A stretch of 12,376 nucleotides of DNA from Wolbachia pipientis (GTDB lineage Bacteria; Pseudomonadota; Alphaproteobacteria; Rickettsiales; Anaplasmataceae): the NCBI RefSeq assembly GCF_023661085.1, contig NZ_JAHDJT010000023.1, forward strand, positions 1-12,376. The letters run 5' to 3'. Shown here piece by piece: positions 6,163-12,376 of the stretch; the stretch's first letter is position 1, and each line of letters begins with the position of its first letter. Both the position numbers and the translations under genes were made by a program. Below the pieces are notes generated by a model. The model was given only the letters and a program-made list of their open reading frames with translations, was not told the origin of the DNA and made no database searches.

Positions 6163-7482
6163 TTATTTACTTTGGACATTTCTACCAACTTCAACAAAAA
6201 ATAAATTTTCAGGATCTAGCAAAGAACTTGCCAATTTGTTTATTTCCTCTAACTTAACGTCATTAATGATATTCGCATAATTATTTATACGATTAACATC
6301 ACGATCATTTATCTGCGTATCATCTAGCAGTATTGCTGTATTTGTATTATTGGATAGTAAAAAGGTAAGGTTATTTACTAAACTGGTTTTTGTATCCTTG
6401 AACAATTGCTCATCAATTCCTTCCTTTTTTACCCTACTCAAAGTATCTTTCACTGCTGATATAGCTTTGCTAGCAGTAGAGCTATCAGTACTCATAAGTC
6501 CAGCTACAGTACTTCCATGTTTTTTGGGAACAACACTTGCACTAATACCATAAGTAATACCCAGATTTTGTCTCAATTCTTTCATTAGTATTGAGTTTAG
6601 CCCCATACCACCAAGCGCATTAATTAAAACACTAGCGTTATAATAGTTGGGGTCTTCATATGCTATACCTTTTTGAGCAAAAAGTATCACAATCTGCGGT
6701 ATATCCATAAAAATGTTCTTACTTTCTGCAGGGCCAAAATCATTTTTTACAGGTATTTTTTTAACTTTTGATCTTTTTGATGGTAATTTAGATAAATATT
6801 TATCCAGTAGCGTACTAATTTCTTCTTTTGTTGTGCAACCAACAACACTAATAACCATGTTGTCTTTAGCAAAATTGCGCTTTATGTATGTTAAAACATC
6901 ATCTCTAGTGACGCTCATTACAGCACCAAGAGTTCCATATCCACTTTGTGAGTAAGGATGTTTTTTAAACAACAACGTCTCTAGTTCTTTTCTAGCAACA
7001 AAATAAGGATTTTTTTCAAGATTATTAAAAGTAACTTTTGCTTTTTCGAAAACTCTATTCAATCCTTTAGAGTCAACTTTAGGACGCACTATAGCATCGC
7101 TCAGTAGTGAAATTGCATCCTCTAAATTCTCAGACAAAGTATTTAATGAAATTCTAAATGCTTCTAAATCGGCAATAAAATCTAAACTAATCCCTTTATC
7201 TTCAAGCTTTTTTGCAAAATCTTTGGCATCATTTTTTCCTGCCCCTTCTTGAACTACAAGAGAAGTAACCCAGGTAAGCCCCTGTTTTTCCGCGTTCTCA
7301 TACGCGTAGCCTGCATCCTTGAACGATATATTCAGTGAAACTTTTGGCAAATCGCAATTTTCAACAAACAAAAACTTAAGTCCTTTACGGGTAGTAACCT
7401 CCTCTATATTTAGGTTACCACTTGCTTGTAAATTAAAGCCTAGACAGAAAAAAAGTATAAATACAAGTTTACTTATCTTCAT
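6163..7482 (-). CDS. M16 peptidase homologue lacking the zinc motif (non-catalytic partner)
   Basis: A 439-residue M16B-type protein with a signal peptide (MKISKLVFILFFCLGFNLQA, 1-20). It has the two-domain 'clam-shell' layout: an N-terminal M16 domain (about 25-215) and a C-terminal M16_C domain (about 220-430). Where HxxEH should be, it reads LTWVTSLVVQEG, so zinc ligands are absent. It keeps the conserved Arg304 and Tyr311 of ELRQNLGITYG, which in two-subunit M16B enzymes help bind substrate at the partner's active site. It is therefore inferred to be the non-catalytic half of a heterodimer with the gene just upstream. I chose ATG 7482, preceded by AAGAGA about 7 bases upstream, over ATG 7512, because it places the signal peptide at the N-terminus. 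The gene overlaps its upstream neighbour by 14 bp, suggesting coupled translation. Confidence 0.9.
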   Translation of the reverse strand: MKISKLVFILFFCLGFNLQASGNLNIEEVTTRKGLKFLFVENCDLPKVSLNISFKDAGYAYENAEKQGLTWVTSLVVQEGAGKNDAKDFAKKLEDKGISLDFIADLEAFRISLNTLSENLEDAISLLSDAIVRPKVDSKGLNRVFEKAKVTFNNLEKNPYFVARKELETLLFKKHPYSQSGYGTLGAVMSVTRDDVLTYIKRNFAKDNMVISVVGCTTKEEISTLLDKYLSKLPSKRSKVKKIPVKNDFGPAESKNIFMDIPQIVILFAQKGIAYEDPNYYNASVLINALGGMGLNSILMKELRQNLGITYGISASVVPKKHGSTVAGLMSTDSSTASKAISAVKDTLSRVKKEGIDEQLFKDTKTSLVNNLTFLLSNNTNTAILLDDTQINDRDVNRINNYANIINDVKLEEINKLASSLLDPENLFFVEVGRNVQSK

Positions 7483-8809
7483 TATTATCTCTTTTTGGTA
7501 GCAAACGACCAACTAATTTGTTAGTAGAAAAGATGGTGCGAATTTTGTTGTTTACATTCTCTAAATTAACATCATTGATTTTACTATATGAAATATCTAT
7601 CTCATCAAGTGGCATACCAAGTGCTAAGCGCGGTATATAAAACATTGCTATACTAGTTAAATCAGATAGCTTATCAAACTGTGCTGCTTTGTATTTAGAC
7701 TTTGCACTTTGCAACTCCTCATTCGTTACTCCTTCAAAGATAAAGTTATTAATAGCATTATCTAGCTCTCTTTCAATAACGTTCAACTTCATTCCGCTTT
7801 TTGGAGTTACTTCAATATCAATGTAGCTATCACTAAAGGCTAAACTGTTATAATAAGCAGATACTGATACTGCCACATCTTTATTTAAAACCAAATCTTT
7901 ATATAGTTTACTAGATTTGCCACCTCCTAATACTTCAACTGCTAAATTAACAGCGAAGGTTTCATCCATGCTTTTGAATAAAGGAACACGATAACGAAAA
8001 TACAAAACTGGTTCTTTTACTTCAGTGCTTTCTAAAGTTACCGATAGATCTGCATTATGTGCTGGATCCTGATTTGGGTAATGCCTAATTGTAGGCTTAG
8101 CTTTAATTTCCCCATATTTTTCTCCTGCTAGTTCCACTACTTCATCGAACTCCACATCACCAACAATCAGCAATATTGAATTACCTGGATGATAATAGTT
8201 GTCATGAAATCTTGTTATATCATCCTGACTGTAAGTTTTAATATCACTCTCCCAACCAATAACAGACCTACCATAGCCAGTACGATAAAATGCACTATTC
8301 ATTTCTTCCCATAATAAATTGTTAGGATTATTATCAAACCTCATCTTCCTTTCCTCTAGCACGATGTTTTTTTCTCTATCTATTTTATCTTGAGTAACAT
8401 TAAAATTGCCCATTCTATCTGCTTCAACTTCCATTGCTAGTGGTAAGTCGTCCTTAAGGACTAATTCGTAGTAACAGGTATATTCTCTAGTGGTAAATGC
8501 GTTAAATTGCGCTCCAATGCTACTCATAGTGGATTCTATGTCTTTAAACTTTCCTGTAGTTTCAAACATTAAGTGTTCAAAGTAGTGAGCCAATCCTGCT
8601 TTGCCGATTGGATCATCCATTCCCCCAACTTTATATATTACTGCATGAAAAACAGCTGGTATTCGGTGGTTAGGTACAACATAGATATCTAGCCCATTAC
8701 TGAGTTTAGTGTGCCTTACACTGTGTTCTATATTTGCAGCTTTCAGAGAGATTGGATGAGTGCAAAACAATAAAGGTAATATAAAAAGGCCAAGAATTTT
8801 GTAAAGCAT
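7469..8809 (-). CDS. Zinc-dependent M16 family peptidase (catalytic subunit)
   Basis: A 446-residue exported metallopeptidase. The N-terminal signal peptide covers about residues 1-25 (MLYKILGLFILPLLFC..LKAA). The inverted zinc motif is H75-Y-F-E78-H79 in GLAHYFEHLMFE. The third ligand is Glu152 (or Glu153) in NIVLEERKMR, at the spacing expected for M16. The N-terminal catalytic domain (about 30-215) is followed by an M16_C domain (about 190-390). M16 enzymes resemble mitochondrial processing peptidase and usually degrade or trim short peptides. With a signal peptide it should act in the periplasm or be surface-exposed. It is followed at once by a non-catalytic M16 homologue, matching known bacterial two-subunit M16B pairs. 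It lies 31 bases after lspA, probably in the same operon. ATG 8809 has only a weak AGG-type ribosome site. Confidence 0.94.
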   Translation of the reverse strand: MLYKILGLFILPLLFCTHPISLKAANIEHSVRHTKLSNGLDIYVVPNHRIPAVFHAVIYKVGGMDDPIGKAGLAHYFEHLMFETTGKFKDIESTMSSIGAQFNAFTTREYTCYYELVLKDDLPLAMEVEADRMGNFNVTQDKIDREKNIVLEERKMRFDNNPNNLLWEEMNSAFYRTGYGRSVIGWESDIKTYSQDDITRFHDNYYHPGNSILLIVGDVEFDEVVELAGEKYGEIKAKPTIRHYPNQDPAHNADLSVTLESTEVKEPVLYFRYRVPLFKSMDETFAVNLAVEVLGGGKSSKLYKDLVLNKDVAVSVSAYYNSLAFSDSYIDIEVTPKSGMKLNVIERELDNAINNFIFEGVTNEELQSAKSKYKAAQFDKLSDLTSIAMFYIPRLALGMPLDEIDISYSKINDVNLENVNNKIRTIFSTNKLVGRLLPKRDNNEDK

Positions 8810-8840
8810 TGTTCTAACCTATGAATTCAAAACAACAATT

Positions 8841-9317
8841 TTATTCTTCATTTTGTTTAGCAATGAATCTATCATATATGTACCACTTATACAGCAATAT
8901 AAACATCCCACAAGCTATATATATATCTGCTAGATTGAAAGCTGGCCAGTACCAACTGCCAATATGAAAATATATGAAATCATACACAGCTCCCCAGTAG
9001 ATCCTGTCAACTACGTTACCGATTGCCCCACCAATCATCAGAGAAAAACCAAAACAAGTTAATTTATCGCTAGATTTGTATATCAAGTATGCGAGTATGC
9101 TAACTATTAGTGTTGAAAATGTTGAAAAAAAGAGATCGCTATATGGTAAAGTGCTAAACATTCCAAAACTAATTCCCGAATTCCATACTTCAACTAGTTT
9201 TATAAAGCTAGCAACTTCGATTGACTCTCCTTCATCAATTAATGAGTTTATGTACAATTTGCTCATCTGATCAGTTAATATCATAATTAGTATAACAATT
9301 AAGCATAGTTTTTTCAT
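8841..9317 (-). CDS. lspA: Lipoprotein signal peptidase (signal peptidase II)
   Basis: This inner-membrane aspartyl protease cleaves the signal peptide of prolipoproteins after the lipobox Cys has been diacylglyceryl-modified. The 158-residue length is typical. It has four membrane helices (about 3-20, 62-82, 88-106, 127-146). Family motifs are visible: TDQMSK (15-20), NSGISFGM (46-53), GGAIGNVVDR (96-105) with YDFI containing Asp113, and FNLADIYI containing Asp131. Asp113 and Asp131 correspond to the catalytic pair Asp124 and Asp143 of the E. coli enzyme. Its ATG overlaps the ribF TGA as ATGA, and a GAGGA ribosome binding site (9325-9329) lies 7 bases upstream inside ribF. ribF-lspA adjacency is a common bacterial arrangement. 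Confidence 0.96.
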   Translation of the reverse strand: MKKLCLIVILIMILTDQMSKLYINSLIDEGESIEVASFIKLVEVWNSGISFGMFSTLPYSDLFFSTFSTLIVSILAYLIYKSSDKLTCFGFSLMIGGAIGNVVDRIYWGAVYDFIYFHIGSWYWPAFNLADIYIACGMFILLYKWYIYDRFIAKQNEE

Positions 9318-10246
9318 AAATTTGTCCTCAACTGATAAGCTTCAAGTATATCATAATTTATCTGTTTTGTTAATTCGTCAACATTATGGAATCTTTTTTC
9401 CGACCTGATAAATTTTAAAAGTTGTATATTAACCTTATAGTCGTACACATTTTTATTAAAATCGAATATATGCATTTCTACTATGGGTTTTTTCAAGTCC
9501 TTAAACGTAGGCCTCATACCAATATTGACTACTCCGTATAGCCAATTTGAATTATTGTCAGAAAATGCCGCCTTAGCGTAATATGTACCAAACTTGGGTT
9601 TTATCATACAGTCTTCTATCGGAATGTTTATAGTTGGAAATCCTATTTCTCTACCTCTACATGCACCTTTTGTTACAATACCAGAGACTTGATAAGGTCT
9701 GCCGAACAATTTATTAGCAATCTCTGTTTCGCCCTTCTGTAAATACTCTCTGATTGAAGAAGAAGAACAAACTTCCCCATCGATTATCAATGGTTCTAAT
9801 TCAGTTAAAGAATATCCATACGTTTCAGAATGTTCCCTTAGGGTCGATGTATTACCCAGTCGTTTGTGACCAAAAGTACAACTTTCTCCAATGACTATGT
9901 GTTTAGCGCTATATCTACCTATCAAGACCTTACTAATGAAGTCATTGCAGCTAATTTGAGAAAAGCCTTCATTGAAATTGATAATATATAAGTAATCTAT
10001 GCCATATCTGCTAATCAGTTCCTTTTTTCGTTCTTGATTTATCAATCTAAAGTTGTTTCTGCCAAATAAGATTGTTGATGGATGGGGCTCAAAAGTTAAA
10101 ATTGCAGAAGGTAATCCCCTTTCTTGCGCTATTTTCTTTAGAGTAGAAATTGCAAGTTCATGCCCTAAATGAACGCCATCGAAGTTTCCGAAAGTTAATA
10201 CTACGTTATTCCCTACCCCCTGCTCGTAATCATAAATAATTTTCAT
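9314..10246 (-). CDS. ribF: Bifunctional riboflavin kinase / FAD synthetase
   Basis: This cytoplasmic enzyme phosphorylates riboflavin to FMN and adenylylates FMN to FAD. The N-terminal FAD synthetase (nucleotidyltransferase) domain, about 12-180, carries LTFGNFDGVHLGHE (17-30, with the HxGH ATP motif) and SSSSIREYLQKGE (161-173). The C-terminal riboflavin kinase domain, about 183-305, carries GACRGREIGFPTINI (194-208), YGVVNIGMRPTF (237-248) and VEMHIFDF (256-263). The length of 310 residues is normal. One oddity: the usual G-x-DF-x-FG-x-x-R-x-G segment reads GESCTFGHKRLG (120-131), so the conserved Asp-Phe is Ser-Cys. It heads the minus-strand cluster ribF-lspA-M16-M16. Its promoter must lie in the 66 bases shared with grxC. 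Confidence 0.95.
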   Translation of the reverse strand: MKIIYDYEQGVGNNVVLTFGNFDGVHLGHELAISTLKKIAQERGLPSAILTFEPHPSTILFGRNNFRLINQERKKELISRYGIDYLYIINFNEGFSQISCNDFISKVLIGRYSAKHIVIGESCTFGHKRLGNTSTLREHSETYGYSLTELEPLIIDGEVCSSSSIREYLQKGETEIANKLFGRPYQVSGIVTKGACRGREIGFPTINIPIEDCMIKPKFGTYYAKAAFSDNNSNWLYGVVNIGMRPTFKDLKKPIVEMHIFDFNKNVYDYKVNIQLLKFIRSEKRFHNVDELTKQINYDILEAYQLRTNL

Positions 10247-10251
10247 ACAAT

Positions 10252-10280
10252 TTGATATCTTTACATGTTTCTTATATAAT
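10252..10280 (+). promoter_or_regulatory. Strong sigma70 promoter of grxC
   Basis: The -35 box TTGATA (10252-10257, 5 of 6) and perfect -10 box TATAAT (10275-10280) are separated by exactly 17 bases. Initiation near 10287 gives a leader of about 26 bases containing the GGAGA ribosome binding site. The ribF operon must start from the opposite strand of the same 66-base gap, so the two promoters overlap and may compete. Confidence 0.8.
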
Positions 10281-10312
10281 AACCATATTTTGGTAAGCTA
10301 CGGAGATAAATT

Positions 10313-10681
10313 GTGAAAAATACTAAAGGAAAAGTTGTAATATACGTAAAGCAATACTGTCCGTTCTGTAAGAGAGCAAAGGAGTTGCTGGATAAAAAAG
10401 GTGTGGAATATGAAGAAATCGATGTGCTTAAAAGCCCGGATTTGTTTAATGACGTAAAGTCAAAATATAACATTAGAACAGTTCCGCAAATTTTTATTAC
10501 TGATGAAAATGGCAATTATATACATCATATTGCTGGATGTGACAAATTGATGGACCTTGAAAGAGAAGGGAAGTTAGATGATATATTAAGTAGCAATTAT
10601 GATAAAACTGATGTAACAACTTACCCAAGCAGCAATGATGAATATGAAGAATGTGTAGTATCATATGATGATTTTATGTGA
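10313..10681 (+). CDS. grxC: Glutaredoxin 3 (dithiol) with acidic C-terminal tail
   Basis: This small cytoplasmic thiol-disulfide oxidoreductase reduces protein disulfides and glutathionylated proteins using glutathione. The thioredoxin-like fold is clear: active site C16-P-F-C19 after YVKQY, the cis-proline motif TVP (56-58), and IAGCDKLM (73-80), equivalent to the GG-x-D glutathione-binding turn. The core ends near residue 92. A further 30 residues, acidic and rich in Ser, Asp and Tyr (for example SSNDEYEECVVSYDDFM), extend beyond the usual length of about 85. The start is GTG at 10313, chosen because GGAGA sits 7 bases upstream and a near-consensus promoter precedes it. The gene is divergent from ribF and probably monocistronic or followed by the 290-residue gene 116 bases on. 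Confidence 0.93.
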   Translation: MKNTKGKVVIYVKQYCPFCKRAKELLDKKGVEYEEIDVLKSPDLFNDVKSKYNIRTVPQIFITDENGNYIHHIAGCDKLMDLEREGKLDDILSSNYDKTDVTTYPSSNDEYEECVVSYDDFM

Positions 10682-10797
10682 TTTTCCTTACTTTTACCGT
10701 CATGTGATGCACGAATGAAGGGCTAGTATGCTCATTTTAAACAAATTTTAATAGACTAAAAATACAATTTATTTAGTTAGTTTTTTAGTGAGCAAAA

Positions 10798-11670
10798 ATG
10801 ACACAAAATATTTCAATTGTTAGCAAGGACTTAATTAGTATCGAACTAATTGACAAACAAGATTTAGAAAATTTCATCAAAATTTTTACAGTACTTGATA
10901 AGCACATAGCAGCAAAAACACTTTTTACAGAGGAGGTGAGAATAGAGTATAAACAACATGACGGCATAGAGGTTGTTAATTTACTGAAGAGTTCAGGCTT
11001 TACATATCATGATGTTGAAAATGTATTACATCACTTGAGTAAACATGGGATGAAGGTGCCAAGCAACGTCATAGCACACACTCTCTTTTCTGCATACAAT
11101 AATGTACTTGAATCTAAGGATATAGCGTTTTCCCTTTTTGAGGGCTCTCCACAGTATAACATTAGAGTAAATAAGAACATCTTCATAATAACTCCTATGA
11201 GTGAAAAGGATTTGGAGCTAAGTTCTCAAAATAGCAGAATGTTCATAGAGTTGCTAAAAAGTGAGAAAAGCATTTATAATTGCATAGCAAAAGAAAACAC
11301 TATTAATGTTGTAGTACATTCTGAGATGCATCAGGCTATAAATTCGGTTATAAAATCACTAATAAAATCTAGCCTTTTAGCACAAGAGGAAGAAGCAAAA
11401 CTTAAAGAGAAATTGAGACAACTTGCTTTTAAGGATCAAGCTTTTGTTGAGTACTCCAGCATCAAAACCATTAATAGATATCCACACAATCATCCTTTGA
11501 GAAAGTATGAAAACATTACTAAGGGTATAGAAAATATTCTATGTGATTTTATAGCAAATGAGAATAGTGAATTTGCTATAGAGCAACTAAATAGGCTTAA
11601 CTCAAAAGTTTCTCCAGATACTCCAAGAATCATTACTAAGACTATAGATAAACTTGTTAAGTTCCACTAA
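10798..11670 (+). CDS. Hypothetical soluble protein, 290 residues
   Basis: I do not recognise a family. There is no signal peptide and no membrane helix. The sequence looks mainly alpha-helical, with one likely coiled-coil segment AQEEEAKLKEKLRQLAF (195-211) and possible short beta strands at NIRVNKNIFIITP (121-133) and TINVVVH (168-174). A basic, His/Pro/Arg-containing patch, RYPHNHPLRKY (227-237), precedes a helical C-terminus. There is one Cys at 162 and one at 249. The start at 10798 has a modest GTGAG element upstream. It is convergent with the DNA glycosylase gene, with a 15-bp hairpin between them. Codon use looks like its neighbours, so recent transfer is not indicated. Likely restricted to Wolbachia and close relatives. 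Confidence 0.78.
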   Translation: MTQNISIVSKDLISIELIDKQDLENFIKIFTVLDKHIAAKTLFTEEVRIEYKQHDGIEVVNLLKSSGFTYHDVENVLHHLSKHGMKVPSNVIAHTLFSAYNNVLESKDIAFSLFEGSPQYNIRVNKNIFIITPMSEKDLELSSQNSRMFIELLKSEKSIYNCIAKENTINVVVHSEMHQAINSVIKSLIKSSLLAQEEEAKLKEKLRQLAFKDQAFVEYSSIKTINRYPHNHPLRKYENITKGIENILCDFIANENSEFAIEQLNRLNSKVSPDTPRIITKTIDKLVKFH

Positions 11671-11680
11671 AGTATTTTGC

Positions 11681-11713
11681 ATGTTATTCTCGTGCTGCGC
11701 ACGGGAATAACAT
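11681..11713. terminator. 15-bp hairpin between convergent genes
   Basis: The sequence atgttattctcgtgc (11681-11695), loop tgc, gcacgggaataacat (11699-11713) forms a 15-bp stem in which the only non-Watson-Crick position is a U-G pair on the plus strand. It fills most of the 48 bases between the stop of the 290-residue gene and the stop of the glycosylase gene, so it can end or protect both transcripts. No U-run follows on either strand, so termination efficiency is uncertain. It also resembles dispersed Wolbachia palindromes. Confidence 0.65.
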
Positions 11714-11718
11714 CAAAG

Positions 11719-12231
11719 TTAGAAAACCTTGAATCGCCAAAATTTCTCTTTACCTTTATTAATTCCGATTCTTGGGGTGCAAATATAATCTGGTTTGAGG
11801 TAAGATTCGTAAACACAAAATTCGTGGCTTATAGTGAGGTCTTGTTTGTTGTGTTCTTTGGTAATACTCAACCTTTTGCACAATATTCCTGGTCCACCTA
11901 GATTTGCTTCAAGCGGTTCAGTGAGCTTCAATCCCCTTATCAATACTGCTGCTGGGAACCCTTCTGCTTCTGTTACGATGTTTAAACAGTAATACATTCC
12001 ATATATAAAGTATACGTACGAAAACCCCGGCATACCAAACATTACCGAGGTTCGATCAGTATAGCCTCGTGCTGCATGACAAGCCGGGTCATCCATTCCT
12101 ATATAGGCTTCAACTTCAGTTATTATTCCGCTAAAGTTAGAAAATTTGAGGACTTTTCCCAATAACTCTCCAGCTACAGTTAAGGTTGGCCGCTCGTAGA
12201 AATTTCTTGGTAGTATTGTGTTGTTCATCAT
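11719..12231 (-). CDS. mpg: 3-methyladenine DNA glycosylase (AAG/MPG family)
   Basis: This base-excision repair enzyme removes alkylated and deaminated purines from DNA. The 170-residue protein is slightly shorter than the usual 180-200 but complete. [20 protein letters not shown] (37-56) carries the catalytic Glu41, with Tyr43 and His52 matching the base-binding residues of human [19 protein letters not shown] (71-86) gives the intercalating-loop Tyr and Asn84. VLIRGLK (96-102), the GGPG..C motif (112-118) and the C-terminal TPRIGI (152-157) complete the signature. Two adjacent ATG codons (12231 and 12228) are both possible starts, and neither has a clear ribosome binding site. It is unrelated in function to its neighbours and converges on the 290-residue gene. 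Confidence 0.95.
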   Translation of the reverse strand: MMNNTILPRNFYERPTLTVAGELLGKVLKFSNFSGIITEVEAYIGMDDPACHAARGYTDRTSVMFGMPGFSYVYFIYGMYYCLNIVTEAEGFPAAVLIRGLKLTEPLEANLGGPGILCKRLSITKEHNKQDLTISHEFCVYESYLKPDYICTPRIGINKGKEKFWRFKVF

Positions 12232-12234
12232 AGA

Positions 12235-12270
12235 AGTATAAGCTACTTACATTTGCAAGCAACTTATACT
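12235..12270. promoter_or_regulatory. Inverted repeat in the mpg upstream region
   Basis: Perfect 8-bp arms agtataag (12235-12242) and cttatact (12263-12270) are separated by 20 bases, with further partial symmetry just inside. Each arm contains a -10-like word (TATACT on one strand, TATAAG on the other) and the left arm lies 4 bases before the mpg start codon. It could be an operator or simply two similar -10 boxes. The mpg promoter is not otherwise identified; a weak TTGCTT-16-TATACT can be drawn. Confidence 0.4.
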
Positions 12271-12338
12271 GATCCACTACACAGAAAGCTGGTAGACAAC
12301 AGTAGAGAAAAGCTACCCAATAGAAACAAAAAAACTGC

Positions 12339-12367
12339 TTGACAACCTTCGCCGTTACCCCTATTAT
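12339..12367 (+). promoter_or_regulatory. Strong sigma70 promoter reading off the right edge
   Basis: A perfect -35 box TTGACA (12339-12344) and -10 box TATTAT (12362-12367, 5 of 6) are separated by exactly 17 bases. Initiation would be around 12374, at the window end. It points away from mpg and must drive a gene or stable RNA beyond this window. The near-consensus match is strong for an AT-rich genome and suggests a highly expressed product. Confidence 0.72.
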
Positions 12368-12376
12368 AGTAGTGAA

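Noticed and set aside
7483..7512. A 10-codon N-terminal extension of the second M16 protein (MVVCYQKEII).
   Set aside because: The internal ATG at 7482 has a ribosome binding site and puts the signal peptide at the true N-terminus.
10261..10515. An 84-codon minus-strand frame overlapping grxC.
   Set aside because: Antisense to the glutaredoxin core and crossing its promoter; Ser/Leu/Phe-rich shadow composition.
11677..11901. A 74-codon plus-strand frame after the 290-residue gene.
   Set aside because: It lies antisense to the well-supported DNA glycosylase and begins inside the hairpin; no ribosome binding site or family resemblance.
1..12376. Search by eye for CRISPR arrays, insertion sequences, prophage, toxin-antitoxin pairs, defence genes and tRNA or rRNA genes.
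   Set aside because: No regularly spaced repeats, transposase or phage-like proteins, antitoxin-toxin pairs or cloverleaf/rRNA sequence were seen; repeats found are single palindromes.

Overview
The window looks like a chromosomal segment of an AT-rich obligate intracellular alphaproteobacterium of the Anaplasmataceae, most likely Wolbachia. This rests on recall of gene content and repeat style, not on a search. The clues are strong A/T codon bias, small scrambled housekeeping clusters mixed with lineage-restricted hypothetical proteins, an ankyrin-repeat protein with C-terminal membrane segments, and intergenic palindromes of the 'ggatcccagtgtca...ctgggatgac' type that are scattered through Wolbachia chromosomes. 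I see no tRNA or rRNA gene, insertion sequence, prophage gene, toxin-antitoxin pair or CRISPR array.

Layout, left to right. A repeat remnant (about 20-90) lies past the end of purF (minus; amidophosphoribosyltransferase, iron-sulfur type). A long inverted repeat (1603-1660) lies between purF and a TerC-family membrane protein (minus). An ankyrin protein with two membrane segments (minus) is divergent from mnhE (plus; one subunit of an Mrp-type Na+/H+ antiporter, with none of its usual partners here). mnhE converges with and overlaps a 138-residue hypothetical gene (minus). The next gap (4380-4653) holds a G+C-richer, inverted-repeat-rich island, then purN (plus; GAR transformylase). purN converges on a four-helix membrane hypothetical (minus), and their stop codons share the tetranucleotide CTAG.

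The centre is a tight minus-strand cluster read as ribF, lspA, M16 protease with HxxEH, M16 homologue without HxxEH. It has a 4-bp ATGA overlap, a 31-bp gap and a 14-bp overlap, so it is probably one operon. The cluster makes FMN/FAD, the lipoprotein signal peptidase, and a probable exported heteromeric zinc protease with one catalytic and one non-catalytic subunit.

Divergent from ribF is grxC (plus; dithiol glutaredoxin with an acidic tail) behind a near-consensus sigma70 promoter. A 290-residue hypothetical (plus) and a 3-methyladenine DNA glycosylase (minus) follow; they converge on a 15-bp hairpin. The last 40 bases carry a TTGACA-17-TATTAT promoter pointing out of the window.

Functionally this is mostly ordinary endosymbiont chromosome: de novo purine synthesis (purF, purN), flavin cofactors, lipoprotein maturation, redox and base-excision repair. 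The least explained items are the structured island at 4462-4595, the M16 pair, and four lineage-restricted or effector-like proteins (ankyrin/TM, membrane/basic tail, and two soluble hypotheticals). I do not see convincing evidence of a new multi-gene system.
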